Assembly (NCBI RefSeq): GCF_013393185.1
Contig: NZ_QJQX01000054.1
Coordinates: 62,001 to 126,000, forward strand
Source: Sphingobium lactosutens
GTDB lineage: Bacteria; Pseudomonadota; Alphaproteobacteria; Sphingomonadales; Sphingomonadaceae
Direction: 5' to 3'
Length of the DNA: 64,000 nucleotides
Part shown: positions 1-8,768 of the stretch, in pieces
Layout: every line of letters starts with the position of its first letter
Position numbering within the stretch: position 1 is the first letter of the stretch
Position numbers and translations under genes: made by a program
Notes under the pieces: model-generated
Told to the model about the DNA's origin: nothing
Databases searched by the model: none
What the model saw: only the letters and a program-made list of their open reading frames with translations

Positions 1-765
1 GATCTCGCCCCGCTCTAGGAAGGTGTCGCTGACGCTCACCGCTTCATCCAGCAGGCCGCCGGGGTTAGAGCGCAGGTCGAGGATATAGCCGGTGGGCTTG
101 TGGCCCAGGCTCTTGTCGATGCTGCGGATCGCCGATCGCACGTCCGCCCCGGTATTGGCCGAGAAGCTGACGATGTTGATGACGCCGATCCCATTCTTCA
201 CTTCCCATTTGACGGGCTTGAGCTGGATGATCTCGCGCGTCAGGGTGAGTTCGATCGGCTTGTCGCGACCGGCGCGGACCAGCGTCAGCTTCAGCGACGT
301 GCCCGGCGCGCCGCGCATCTTGTCCACGGCCTCATCCAGCGTGCCGCCATAGATCAACTGCCCGTCGATATGGGTGATATAGTCGCCCGCCTTGATCCCC
401 GCGCGCCAGGCCGGGGTATCCTGCGTCGGCGCGATGACCTTGACCGCGCCATCCTCCTGCGTGACCGACAGGCCAAGGCCGCCATAGCTGCCCTCGGTCT
501 GGGTGCGCAGATTCTGGAAGTCGCGCGCGTCGAGGAAGCTCGAATGCGGGTCGAGGCTGGCGAGCATGCCGTCGATCGCGCCCTTGATCAGCTTTTCGTC
601 ATCGACCTTTTCGACATAGTCGCTGCGGACTTTCTGGAACACGTCCATGAATTCATCGAGCGCCTTGTAGCTCGAAGCCTCTCCATCGGCGAGCGCGGCA
701 GTGGTAGCAGGAATGAGCGCAAGCGCCCCGAGCGCAACCGCGCCCTGGAGGAAGGTGGATTTCAT
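1..765 (-). CDS. ctpA: S41 family carboxy-terminal processing protease (5' part)
   Basis: Periplasmic serine protease that trims or degrades envelope proteins from their C-termini. The window shows the first 255 codons; the rest lies beyond the left edge. An N-terminal signal segment (residues 1-23) is followed by a PDZ domain at about 68-150 (GGLGLS, AGIKAGDYITHIDG) and the beginning of the S41 fold (DLRSNPGGLLDEA near residue 228). The catalytic Ser/Lys pair is not in view. The ATG at 765 has an AAGGA ribosome site just upstream. It follows envC, a common alphaproteobacterial order, which suggests a role in cell-wall remodelling. Identification is firm. Confidence 0.93.
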   Translation of the reverse strand, partial: MKSTFLQGAVALGALALIPATTAALADGEASSYKALDEFMDVFQKVRSDYVEKVDDEKLIKGAIDGMLASLDPHSSFLDARDFQNLRTQTEGSYGGLGLSVTQEDGAVKVIAPTQDTPAWRAGIKAGDYITHIDGQLIYGGTLDEAVDKMRGAPGTSLKLTLVRAGRDKPIELTLTREIIQLKPVKWEVKNGIGVINIVSFSANTGADVRSAIRSIDKSLGHKPTGYILDLRSNPGGLLDEAVSVSDTFLERGEI

Positions 766-869
766 GGCTGTCCTTGGAGTCCGCATCAATGCCCCGATAT
801 ACGCCGATTCGCGGCCCAACGCAAAAGCGCGCTTCGATAGAGTGTCGCTGAGCGACGATGAGCGTCGGG

Positions 870-2105
870 TTAACCGAGCCCCACCAGCGGCACGATATCC
901 ACCGGCCGCCCGTTGCGGCGCAGTTCCACCGTGATGTTGGGCCGTTCCGCGCCGGTGATGCCGACCGGGTCGCCCTGCCGCACATAGTCGCCGACCTGCG
1001 CGGTCACGCGGTGCAGGCCGGTGATGAGTGTGGTCCAGCCCTGGCCATGGTCGATGATGAGGATCTGGCCATAGTCGCGATAGGGACCGGCAAAGGCGAC
1101 GCGGCCAGCGGTGGGCGCGATCGCCTGCGCGCCGGGCTGCGTCACCAGGGTCAGCCCGCGCGACCTTACGCCGCTGTCATTGACCTCGCCCATGCCGGTA
1201 ACGAGCTGGCCGATCACTGGCAGCCGATAAGGCGGCGGGCCGTTGGCGGCGCTTTCGCGCTCGGGGGCGGGCGCTGTGGCCTGATCGGGCCGGGCAGGGC
1301 GGGGAAGGGGCCCGGACAGGGCAGCCAGCCGCTCGCGCAGGTCGCCCGCTTCCTCCAGCCGGTCCATCAGGTCGACAATGTCGCGTGCCCGTTCGCCCAG
1401 CGCCAGCGCGCGCTCGCCCTCCAGCCCTGCATTGGCGCGATAGTCGCGCGCGGCGACCCGCTTGCGCGCCTCCAATGTGGCGAGAGCGGTCTGCTGTTGT
1501 TTACGGTCCGTCTGCGCCTGCGTCAGGGCATCGGCGGCCTGCTGGGCGGTGGCGCGCAGCTTGCGGCTCTGCTCCAGTTCGGCGCGCAGGCCGGCGGTGC
1601 GTTGCTGGATCACCGGCAGTATCTGCCCCAGCATTGCACGCATATGGACCGCGTCGGCGATCGATCCGGGCTGCACCAGCGCCAGCGCCAGCGGCCGGCG
1701 CGCCATCATCTGGAGCGCGGCGGTCAGGCGCACGACCGGCTCCTGTTTCACCGCGAGCCGCGCGGCCTGGGCGCGCTGCATCCGGTTGATGATGGCGATC
1801 CGGGCCTGCGCCGCCTGAATGTCCGCTTCCGCCTGCTGAATGCGCGCGGCGACGGCGGCGGCGCGGCGGCGGGCCTGTTCGGCCTCGTCGCGCGCGGCGG
1901 TCGCCTGCTGCTCCAACCGGGCGGAGCGGTCGCGCGCCTCGTCCGACTGGCGGCGGGCGTTCTTGAGCGCCTGCTGCTCCTGCGCCAGCGTCGTACCGGC
2001 GGTGCCCGACAGGATGATCGCGTCTCCGTCCGCGGCCGGCAGGCGCGTCGCTGCAAGGGCCATCAGTCCCGCCAGTCCGCCCGCCATGAGGATGTTGCGC
2101 TTCAC
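870..2105 (-). CDS. envC: EnvC-like murein hydrolase activator, degenerate LytM domain
   Basis: Periplasmic coiled-coil protein that in E. coli switches on the division amidases. The chosen GTG start (2105) gives VKRNIL then a hydrophobic stretch, a plausible signal peptide; an upstream GTG at 2144 would add 13 poorly fitting residues. A long Ala/Gln/Arg-rich coiled coil covers roughly residues 25-230, and a LytM/M23 fold forms the C-terminal 110 residues. The zinc-site motifs are lost: the usual HxGxD region reads RSRGLTL and the usual HLHFE reads NITVE. It should therefore be an activator and not an endopeptidase, as known for EnvC. It sits between rlmH and ctpA. Confidence 0.85.
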   Translation of the reverse strand: MKRNILMAGGLAGLMALAATRLPAADGDAIILSGTAGTTLAQEQQALKNARRQSDEARDRSARLEQQATAARDEAEQARRRAAAVAARIQQAEADIQAAQARIAIINRMQRAQAARLAVKQEPVVRLTAALQMMARRPLALALVQPGSIADAVHMRAMLGQILPVIQQRTAGLRAELEQSRKLRATAQQAADALTQAQTDRKQQQTALATLEARKRVAARDYRANAGLEGERALALGERARDIVDLMDRLEEAGDLRERLAALSGPLPRPARPDQATAPAPERESAANGPPPYRLPVIGQLVTGMGEVNDSGVRSRGLTLVTQPGAQAIAPTAGRVAFAGPYRDYGQILIIDHGQGWTTLITGLHRVTAQVGDYVRQGDPVGITGAERPNITVELRRNGRPVDIVPLVGLG

Positions 2106-2180
2106 CCGATGCCCCGCCCGTGACAAGTCACTGACTAGGCACAAGATCCGCTCGTGTCGAGGCGCGGAAGCGAAGGATCG

Positions 2181-2603
2181 TCACCCTTCGCGATGATAGG
2201 GATGGTTGGCGAGGATCGAGCAGGTCCGCCACAATTGCTCGGCGAGCATCGCGCGCGCCATCATGTGGGGCCAGGTCATCGCGCCGAAGGCGATCAGCAG
2301 GTCGGCATTGGCCCGCTCGGCATCGTCGAACCCGTCCGCCGCGCCGATCAGGAAACGGCATTCGCGCGTCCCCGCGTCGCGCCAGCCCTCGATCCGGCGG
2401 GCAAAGTCCATCGACCCGAGCTGCTTGCCCTTCTCGTCCAGCATGACCGTGACGGTGCCGGGACCGACGGGGGGCAGCTTGCCGCCCCGATCGGGCATTT
2501 CGGTGATCTTGTGCGGCATGGTCAGCCGCTTGACATAGCGGTCGACCAGATCCGCTTCGGGGGAACGCCCGATCTTTCCGCGCGCAATGATGTGGAGGAG
2601 CAT
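2181..2603 (-). CDS. rlmH: 23S rRNA pseudouridine-1915 N3-methyltransferase
   Basis: SPOUT-class enzyme that methylates pseudouridine 1915 in helix 69 of 23S rRNA, using SAM. The 140-residue length is close to the usual 155. The family signature FLIGAADGFDD followed by the knot region WPHMMARAMLAEQLWR and the C-terminal HPYHRE are all present. It lies 82 bases after rsfS, in the conserved nadD-rsfS-rlmH group, so it probably belongs to one ribosome- and NAD-related operon. Confidence 0.95.
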   Translation of the reverse strand: MLLHIIARGKIGRSPEADLVDRYVKRLTMPHKITEMPDRGGKLPPVGPGTVTVMLDEKGKQLGSMDFARRIEGWRDAGTRECRFLIGAADGFDDAERANADLLIAFGAMTWPHMMARAMLAEQLWRTCSILANHPYHREG

Positions 2604-2685
2604 GGCTCCCCCTCTAGCCTCTCATCGCGCGCCTGTCGAAGGGGCAAGCCCCCTCATGTCAGGCGATGCCGTGTCAGGCCCCGTA

Positions 2686-3075
2686 TCAGGCGTTGCCCGC
2701 GACCGGTGCGTCGACGAAGCCCCACATCCGTTCCAGATTGTAGAAGCTGCGCACTTCCGGCTTGAACAGGTGGACGATCACGTCGCCGGCGTCGATCAGC
2801 ACCCAGTCGGCGACCGGAAGGCCTTCGACCCGCGCGGAGCGGCCCGTTTCCTTCTTGATCCTCTCGGCGAGATGCTGGGCCATCGCCGCGACCTGGCGCG
2901 ACGAACGGCCGCTCGCGATCACCATGTGATCGGCGATGCTGCTCTTGCCTTCCAGGGGGATGGAGATGGTTTCCTGCGCCTGGTCGTCGTCGAGCGATTG
3001 CATGACAAGGGCGTGCAGGGCGGCCACGGAATCGGCACTGAGGGCCGTGTCGTTGGCAGGGGCGAGGTTAGTCAA
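2686..3075 (-). CDS. rsfS: Ribosome silencing factor RsfS
   Basis: Binds L14 (uL14) and blocks joining of the subunits during starvation. The 129-residue protein carries the family pattern: LDDDQAQE, DHMVIASGRSSRQV, then EGLPVADWVLIDAGDVIVHLF. The start is TTG at 3075, supported by GGAG five bases upstream. The gap to nadD is only 12 bases, so the two are very likely cotranscribed. The target protein L14 is encoded at 62222 in the same window. Confidence 0.95.
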   Translation of the reverse strand: MTNLAPANDTALSADSVAALHALVMQSLDDDQAQETISIPLEGKSSIADHMVIASGRSSRQVAAMAQHLAERIKKETGRSARVEGLPVADWVLIDAGDVIVHLFKPEVRSFYNLERMWGFVDAPVAGNA

Positions 3076-3087
3076 TTAAACTCCAAT

Positions 3088-3717
3088 CTAGACGATCAAC
3101 CGGCGCGTGAGCGGATCGCGCACACACGTTGCTTCATATTCGCGATGCCAGAGGGGGTCCGCCTGCCGCAGCAGGGTCGCCGATCTTGGATCAGGGCGAA
3201 AGCGCAATAGCACGAGCGCCGGTGGTCTCCAATTCGTCCAGTCTGCACTCTGGCGCGCGGACCGGACGAAGCGCCGCAGCCAACTCATGGCCGTAGAGCC
3301 ACGGGCATCGTTATCATAGCCGGGACGGGCGATTACGGCAATGGGCATCTGCCGCGCAATGCCGCGCCAGTCCTTCCATTGGGCGAATTGCGCCAGATTG
3401 TCGGCGCCCATCAACCAGACGAACTCGTGTCGCGGGTAGCGCCGGACGAGCGCGCGGAGCGTATCGACGGTGTAGCGGGTGCGTAATTCCTGCTCGATCG
3501 CGGTGGCGCGAATCGGCGCGCGACGGGCGACTTTTTGGGCATGGGCAAGCCGGGTGGGTAGCGGGGCCATCCCTTTTGCGGGCTTGAGCGGATTGCCGGG
3601 GGACACCAGCCACCAGACCTCGTCCAGACCCAGCGCTTGCCCGGCGAACAGGGAAATGGCGCGATGCCCGCCATGCGCCGGATTGAAGGAGCCGCCGAGC
3701 AGGCCGATCTTTTTCAT
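3088..3717 (-). CDS. nadD: Nicotinate-nucleotide adenylyltransferase
   Basis: Makes deamido-NAD from nicotinate mononucleotide and ATP in NAD synthesis. The ATG at 3717 places the nucleotidyltransferase signature GGSFNPAHGGH at residues 8-18. The usual C-terminal ISSTxIR motif appears only as the divergent PRSATLLR. The start is 53 bases after rmuC; the stop is 12 bases before rsfS. An upstream in-frame start at 3768 adds 17 residues without family similarity and was not chosen. Confidence 0.93.
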   Translation of the reverse strand: MKKIGLLGGSFNPAHGGHRAISLFAGQALGLDEVWWLVSPGNPLKPAKGMAPLPTRLAHAQKVARRAPIRATAIEQELRTRYTVDTLRALVRRYPRHEFVWLMGADNLAQFAQWKDWRGIARQMPIAVIARPGYDNDARGSTAMSWLRRFVRSARQSADWTNWRPPALVLLRFRPDPRSATLLRQADPLWHREYEATCVRDPLTRRLIV

Positions 3718-3770
3718 AAGGGCGCCATGCCAGCGGACAGGCGGTTCGGCAATGGCGCGGCGGTGCAATC

Positions 3771-5252
3771 CTACTCCGCCACGGTCAGTGCCTTTGCTTC
3801 GTCTGCCTGCGCGTCGCGGGCGATGACGTCGAGCGGTTCCATGGCTTCGATTTCTTTGCCGCCAGTCTCGATGTCGAGGTCGCGGAACTTGCGGCCGGTT
3901 GAGAGGACGCGCGTTTCGAAGCTGCCGATGAAGCTGTTATAGTTGGATACCGCGCTGTTAAGGCCCGAGCCGAGGCGCTTCAGGTGCGTCGCGGCGACCG
4001 ACAGGCGCTCATACAATTCCTTGCCGAGCTGGCCGACCTGCTGCGCCTGTTCCTGCATCTTGGCCTGACGCCAGTGCCCCGCAAGGGTTCTGGCGAGCGG
4101 CAGGAAGGTTGCCGGGCCGCAGATGATGACGCGATTGCGCGCTGCCCGTTCCCACAAGTCCATGTCCGCTTCCAGCGCGGCGGTGACGAAATTGTCGCCG
4201 GGGACATACATGATGACGAAGTCGGGCGCCTTGGCGAACTGTTCCCAATAGGCCTTGCGGCCGAGCGCATCGGCATGGGTGCGCACCGCGCGGGCATGGT
4301 CGGCCAGATAGCGTTCGCGCATGGCTGAATCGACCTGATCGACGGCGTTCAGATAGGCTTCCAGCGAGCATTTGACGTCGACCACCAGCTGCTGGTCGCC
4401 GGGCAGGCGGATGATGAAGTCGGGGCGCAGGCGGCCGTCTTCGACCGTGACCGACACTTCCTCCTGAAAATCGACGAAGGGCGACAGGCCGGCCGTCTCG
4501 ATCAGATTCTTGAACTGCTGCTCGCCCCAGCGGCCGCGCGTCTTGGGCGCGGCGCGCAGGGCGTTGACCAGCTTGGCGGTTTCCTCGCGCACCTGTCCTT
4601 GCCCGGCATGGACCATGGCGATCGCCTCGCGCAGTTCGGCATAGCTGCCGACCCGATCCTTCTCGACGCGGGCAAGGCCTTCCTCATAGCGCTTGAGCGT
4701 GGTTTCGACCGGGTTGAGCAGCGTCTTGAGCTGCGCCTCGCTCTTTTCGCTCGCCTGGGCGAAACGTTGGTCGGCGCGGGTCAGGAACTGGGTCTGCGCC
4801 TGATCGAGCAGCTTGCCGCCAATCTCGCTGAACTGGGCGGACAATTGTTCCTTGGCGTCCTTCAGGGCGGCGATCTGCTGCTCGAAGGCCTGGGTGCGGG
4901 CCTGGGTGTCGGACTGGAGCGCAGCCAGTTCACGCAGGGCCGATTCGCGATCGGCCTGAACATGTTCGAGCCGCTGCATGGCGGTCGCCTGCACCGTTTC
5001 CAGCCGCTGGTCGGCGGCGATCTGCGCGGATTCGAGACGGCTGATCTGGCTTGTCGCCTGCGCCACCCGCTCCTGCTCGACCGCCAGTTCGGCGATGGCG
5101 CCGTTACGCTGGGCCGTGGCGAGGTCCAGCTTGCCGATCAGGTCGGCCTTCTCGGCAGCGAGCGGCGCCAGCGCCTTGCCCTTGAGCAGCCAGCCGACGG
5201 CCAAGCCGATCAGCAGCGCGACGGGAATGAGAAGGGCGGCGAGGCTGTCCAT
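3771..5252 (-). CDS. rmuC: DNA recombination protein RmuC
   Basis: Membrane-anchored protein with a PD-(D/E)XK-like nuclease fold, linked to limiting DNA inversions and rearrangements. With the ATG at 5252 the protein begins with one membrane helix (about residues 3-22), then a long Gln/Ala/Glu-rich coiled coil to about 150, then the RmuC domain, with RGRWGEQQFKNLIE and VVDVKCSLEAY. The ATG at 5330 would add 26 arginine-rich residues before the membrane helix and is unlikely. It heads the rmuC-nadD-rsfS run. Confidence 0.93.
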   Translation of the reverse strand: MDSLAALLIPVALLIGLAVGWLLKGKALAPLAAEKADLIGKLDLATAQRNGAIAELAVEQERVAQATSQISRLESAQIAADQRLETVQATAMQRLEHVQADRESALRELAALQSDTQARTQAFEQQIAALKDAKEQLSAQFSEIGGKLLDQAQTQFLTRADQRFAQASEKSEAQLKTLLNPVETTLKRYEEGLARVEKDRVGSYAELREAIAMVHAGQGQVREETAKLVNALRAAPKTRGRWGEQQFKNLIETAGLSPFVDFQEEVSVTVEDGRLRPDFIIRLPGDQQLVVDVKCSLEAYLNAVDQVDSAMRERYLADHARAVRTHADALGRKAYWEQFAKAPDFVIMYVPGDNFVTAALEADMDLWERAARNRVIICGPATFLPLARTLAGHWRQAKMQEQAQQVGQLGKELYERLSVAATHLKRLGSGLNSAVSNYNSFIGSFETRVLSTGRKFRDLDIETGGKEIEAMEPLDVIARDAQADEAKALTVAE

Positions 5253-5353
5253 TGCATATCCTTGTCTGGAACGAAACGGGAACCTAGCGGCGCCGGCGAC
5301 GGGTCGCAAGTCCGACAGCGATCTGGACAATCAAAACGATATTATGATATTCG

Positions 5354-5369
5354 ATAGTTAGCTAACTAT
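5354..5369. promoter_or_regulatory. 16-bp perfect AT-rich palindrome upstream of rmuC
   Basis: ATAGTTAG followed directly by CTAACTAT, a perfect palindrome with an imperfect outward extension (ATATTCG / TGATAT). It lies about 100 bases upstream of rmuC and a few bases beyond the stop of the convergent-side GlxA-type regulator. The form resembles MarR-family operators (TTAGCTAA core). No T-run follows, so a terminator is less likely. The binding protein is unknown. Confidence 0.45.
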
Positions 5370-5377
5370 TGATATGG

Positions 5378-6361
5378 TTAGGCGGCCTGCGTGCTGGGCG
5401 CGGCGAAGCGCTGGCGATAGTCGCCCGGCGACAGGCCGACGAGGCGGTGGAACAGTTTGCGGAAGGCGGCGGCATCCTCATAGCCGACGCTCCAGGCGAT
5501 TTGGTCGATGGTGCGTTTGGTGAATTCCAGATGCTCGCGCGCCTTGGCGACGCGCAGATGCTGGACATATTCGATCGGAGTCATCGCGGTCGCGGCCTTG
5601 AAGCGACGCTGGAAGGTGCGTTCCTCCAGCCCGACCTGCGCCGCCATCTCGCCGACGCTGGCCGGTTTCGCTTCACGGGCGGCGAGCCAGTGCTGGACCT
5701 TCAATATCGGCTCGTCGCCATGGGTCATGCGCGGCATGAAGCGGGCGAAATGCTTCTGTTCGCGCCCGGCGGTGTCGACCAGCAGGAACTTGCCCGTGTC
5801 CAGCATCACCGTCGGTCCCAGCAGCCGGTCGACCAGTCGCAGGCCAAGGTCGGTCCAGGCCATCAGCCCGCCCGCCGTGATCAGGTCGCCATCGTCGATG
5901 ACGATCCTGTCGCAGTCCAGTTTCACCGCAGGAAAGCGGGCGCGGAACTGCTCGGCGAACCACCAGTGGGTCGTCGCCGGGCGACCGTCGAGCAGGCCGG
6001 TGGCCGCGAGCAGGAAGGCGCCGCCGCAATTGGACGCGAGCGTCGCGCCCTGTGCATGGCGATCGAGCAGCCAGCGGGCATAGGGCGCGGCCTCCTCGGC
6101 TTCGGGCACCCCGGTCAGGCGACCGGGGACGAGCCAGATGTCGGGCGTGCCGGGCCGGCCTTCATGCGTGTCGTGACTGCGGGCGAAGCAGCCATCGGCC
6201 TGCATCTGCCAATGGCTGACGCGCAGTCGCGGGCCGCCATGCTGGCGCGAATATTGCCCGGCAATGTCGATCAGATCGGTCATGCCATGGACCATCGCCT
6301 GCTGGCAGTTGCGGTAGAGGAGGATGCCGATTTCCGCCTTGGGGATCTGCGTCGCGTCCAT
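5378..6361 (-). CDS. GlxA-type transcriptional regulator (DJ-1/PfpI + AraC)
   Basis: Two-domain regulator of 327 residues. Residues 1-190 form a DJ-1/PfpI-like fold with the nucleophile-elbow region LASNCGGAFLLAA; residues about 220-318 carry two AraC-type helix-turn-helix motifs (SVGEMAAQVGLEERTFQRRF and IAWSVGYEDAAAFRKLFHR). The family senses small molecules, often amines or stress metabolites; the ligand here is unknown. It is transcribed away from the hydrolase/SDR/membrane-protein group at 6494-8768, which is its most likely target (inference). Confidence 0.85.
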   Translation of the reverse strand: MDATQIPKAEIGILLYRNCQQAMVHGMTDLIDIAGQYSRQHGGPRLRVSHWQMQADGCFARSHDTHEGRPGTPDIWLVPGRLTGVPEAEEAAPYARWLLDRHAQGATLASNCGGAFLLAATGLLDGRPATTHWWFAEQFRARFPAVKLDCDRIVIDDGDLITAGGLMAWTDLGLRLVDRLLGPTVMLDTGKFLLVDTAGREQKHFARFMPRMTHGDEPILKVQHWLAAREAKPASVGEMAAQVGLEERTFQRRFKAATAMTPIEYVQHLRVAKAREHLEFTKRTIDQIAWSVGYEDAAAFRKLFHRLVGLSPGDYRQRFAAPSTQAA

Positions 6362-6493
6362 GGTCCAGCGCCTTTGTCGGAATCGGCCCGCTTAATGTCG
6401 GGACCGCCAATCCCGATCCTCCGTCATGTCCCCTAATTCTGCAAGCACAGGGCGTGAAGGACGCCCTCCTGAGAGACGGGAAGGGAATTTCAC

Positions 6494-7324
6494 ATGAGCA
6501 ATTTCATCACCACCAAGGACGGCACCCGCATCTTCTACAAGGATTGGGGGCCGCGCGATGGCCAGCCGATCGTCTTTTCCCATGGCTGGCCGCTCAGCGC
6601 CGACGCCTGGGACGCGCAGATGGTCTATTTCGCCGATCAGGGGTTTCGCACCATCGCCCATGACCGCCGCAGCCATGGCCGGTCGGACCAGGTGTGGGCC
6701 AACAACAATATGGACCAATATGCCGACGATCTGGCCGAGCTGATCGAAGCGCTGGATTTGGCTGATGTCGTGCTGGTCGGCCATTCGACCGGCGGCGGCG
6801 AAGTCACTCGCTATGTCGGCCGCCATGGCACGAAGCGGGTCGCGAAGCTGGCGCTGATCGGTGCGGTGCCCCCGCTGATGCTGAAGACCGAAGCCAATCC
6901 GGGCGGCTTGGGCATCGATGTGTTCGACGGCATCCGCAAGGGGACGTTCGATAATCGCAGCCAGTTCTTCAAGGATCTGACCATCCCCTTCTACGGCTAT
7001 AATCGCGACGGCGCGGTGATTTCCGAGGGCATCCGCGAGGAGTTCTGGCGGCAGGGGATGATGGGCGGCCTGAAGGGCCAGCTCGACTCGATCCGCGCTT
7101 TTTCGGAAAGCGATTTCCATGCCGATCTGGCGAAGGTCGATGTGCCGACTTTGGTGCTGCATGGCGATGACGACCAGATCGTGCCGATCGGCGCCTCTGC
7201 CCTCTCGACCGCGAAGATCGTTACGCATGCGGTGCTGAAAGTGTATGAAGGCGCAGACCATGGGCTGACGGTCACGCATCAGGATCGGTTCAACGCCGAC
7301 CTGCTCGATTTCATCAACGGCTGA
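6494..7324 (+). CDS. Alpha/beta hydrolase, non-heme chloroperoxidase/esterase type
   Basis: Serine hydrolase of 276 residues. It has the oxyanion motif HGWP (30-33), the nucleophile elbow GHSTGG with Ser98, an acid residue in [10 protein letters not shown] and the catalytic His in GADHGLT near the C-terminus. The closest named relatives are cofactor-free haloperoxidases and aryl esterases; the natural substrate cannot be read from sequence. The gene has an AAGGGA ribosome site and leads a group with the SDR at 7415, facing away from the GlxA-type regulator. Confidence 0.85.
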   Translation: MSNFITTKDGTRIFYKDWGPRDGQPIVFSHGWPLSADAWDAQMVYFADQGFRTIAHDRRSHGRSDQVWANNNMDQYADDLAELIEALDLADVVLVGHSTGGGEVTRYVGRHGTKRVAKLALIGAVPPLMLKTEANPGGLGIDVFDGIRKGTFDNRSQFFKDLTIPFYGYNRDGAVISEGIREEFWRQGMMGGLKGQLDSIRAFSESDFHADLAKVDVPTLVLHGDDDQIVPIGASALSTAKIVTHAVLKVYEGADHGLTVTHQDRFNADLLDFING

Positions 7325-7335
7325 CATTCCCGACC

Positions 7336-7391
7336 CCGTTCGTTCCGAGCGTTGTCGAGAAACGGTTCTCGACAAGCTCGAACCGAACGGA
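7336..7391. repeat. Intergenic inverted repeat
   Basis: A near-perfect 55-base hairpin. The inner arms TTGTCGAGAA (7352-7361) and TTCTCGACAA (7366-7375) enclose the loop ACGG, and the outer arms CCGTTCG...GAGC and GCTCGAA...GAACGG extend it. Similar GTTCG/TGTCGA sequence appears at 20251-20361, 35205-35230 and 39760-39785, so this belongs to a dispersed extragenic family. Confidence 0.7.
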
Positions 7392-7414
7392 GGTAGATTA
7401 ATAGGAGACTTCCC

Positions 7415-8197
7415 ATGACCAAAGAAACCATCCTCATCACCGGCGCGTCGGACGGCATCGGCGCGGTCTATGCCGATCGCTTCGCCAAGCGCGGCGCGAA
7501 CCTGATCCTCGTCGCCCGCCGGGCCGAAAAGCTGGAGACGCTGGCCGCCACCCTGCGCGAAACCGGCGTTGGCGTCGAAGTGGTCGCCGCCGACCTTGCC
7601 AAGGTCGATGATCTTGCCCGGATCGAAGCGCGGCTGCGTGACGACGACGCCATCACCGGTCTGGTCAACAATGCCGGCATCGCGGGCGAACAGAGTTTCG
7701 TCGAAACCGATCCGGCCTATCTCACCGGGATGATCGACCTCAACATCCTGGCCGTGACCCGGCTGTCACGGGCCATTGCACCGCGACTGGCGACGAAGGG
7801 GGCGGGGACGCTGATCAACATCACGTCGGTCACGGCGCTGATGCCCGACGGCTTCACCGCAGTCTATCCCGCGAGCAAGGCCTATGTGCTCGCTTTTACC
7901 GAGGCGTTGCAGGTCGAACTGGGCGGCAAAGGGGTGCAAGTGCAGGCGGTGCTGCCGGGCATCACCCGGACGGCCATCTGGACCGAGGAGCAGATCGCAA
8001 CCATCCCGCCGCACATGGTGATGGACGTGGAGGTGATGGTCGATGCGGCGCTGGCCGGGCTGGACATGGGCGAGGCGATCACCGTCCCGGCACTGCCGGA
8101 AAAGGCTGACCTCGACGCCTATCTCGCTGCGCGGGCGGCGCTGCGCCCCAACCTGTCGCTCAAGGATGCGGCGGCCCGCTACGGAGTGCGTGCCTAA
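7415..8197 (+). CDS. SDR family NAD(P)-dependent oxidoreductase
   Basis: Classical short-chain dehydrogenase of 260 residues with the cofactor motif TGASDGIG near the N-terminus, NNAG at about residue 87, a catalytic Ser in NITSVTA and the YxxxK pair in YPASKAY. The substrate is unknown. It starts 90 bases after the hydrolase, with AGGAGA upstream, and probably shares its transcript, although a stable hairpin lies between them. Confidence 0.88.
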   Translation: MTKETILITGASDGIGAVYADRFAKRGANLILVARRAEKLETLAATLRETGVGVEVVAADLAKVDDLARIEARLRDDDAITGLVNNAGIAGEQSFVETDPAYLTGMIDLNILAVTRLSRAIAPRLATKGAGTLINITSVTALMPDGFTAVYPASKAYVLAFTEALQVELGGKGVQVQAVLPGITRTAIWTEEQIATIPPHMVMDVEVMVDAALAGLDMGEAITVPALPEKADLDAYLAARAALRPNLSLKDAAARYGVRA

Positions 8198-8203
8198 ATT
8201 TCT

Positions 8204-8233
8204 CCGTCATTCCTGCCTTCGCGGGAATGACGG
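8204..8233. repeat. REP-like palindrome
   Basis: CCGTCATTCC (8204-8213) and GGAATGACGG (8224-8233) form a perfect 10-bp stem. This is the short extragenic palindrome type common in sphingomonads and other proteobacteria. It lies between the SDR stop and the next start, where it may stabilise the upstream mRNA. Confidence 0.75.
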
Positions 8234-8255
8234 GAATTTTCCAGGGAGATATTCC

Positions 8256-8768
8256 ATGATCCTCGGCCTTTCCATTCCCGCCTTCATCGCTCTGCATGTC
8301 GCGATCAGCCTGATCGGCATTGCGGCCGGACTGATCGCCCTCCCTGCGCAGGCGAAAGGGCATTTCCTGCCGCGCACGCAGGCGGTCTTCCTCATCACCA
8401 CCCTGCTCACCAGCCTCACCGGCTTCCTCTTTCCCTTTCGCGGCTTCACGCCGGCGATCGGGGTCGGGATTATCTCTACGCTGGTGCTGGCGGTCGCCTT
8501 CGCCGCGCTCTACGGCTTCAGGCTGGGTGGCCGGGCGCGGATCGTCTATGCGGTGAGCGCGACGGCGGCGCTGTGGCTCAACCTGTTCGTGCTGGTGGTG
8601 CAGAGCTTCCTGAAAGTGCCCGCGCTCAATGCGCTGGCCCCGACCGGAAGCGAACCGCCCTTCCTCGCCGCGCAGGGGCTTATGCTCATCGTCATGCTGA
8701 TCCTGGGCGCGGCGATCATCCGTCAGCCGAGTGTCGCGCGGAAGGCGGCCAGCCGCCCGATCGCCTGA
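8256..8768 (+). CDS. Hypothetical multi-pass membrane protein
   Basis: A 170-residue protein of unknown function with about five predicted membrane helices (first at residues 5-27, last at about 140-158). The start is fixed by AGGGAGA nine bases upstream. Not recognised as a named family. It follows the SDR with a 58-base gap and may be cotranscribed. Its last 46 bases overlap the 3' end of the aminotransferase gene on the other strand. Confidence 0.75.
   Translation: MILGLSIPAFIALHVAISLIGIAAGLIALPAQAKGHFLPRTQAVFLITTLLTSLTGFLFPFRGFTPAIGVGIISTLVLAVAFAALYGFRLGGRARIVYAVSATAALWLNLFVLVVQSFLKVPALNALAPTGSEPPFLAAQGLMLIVMLILGAAIIRQPSVARKAASRPIA

Noticed and set aside
3088..3717. Suspicion that NadD is degenerate because ISSTxIR is missing
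   Set aside because: The catalytic N-terminal signature is intact and the position reads SATLLR, which seems a lineage form; length is normal.
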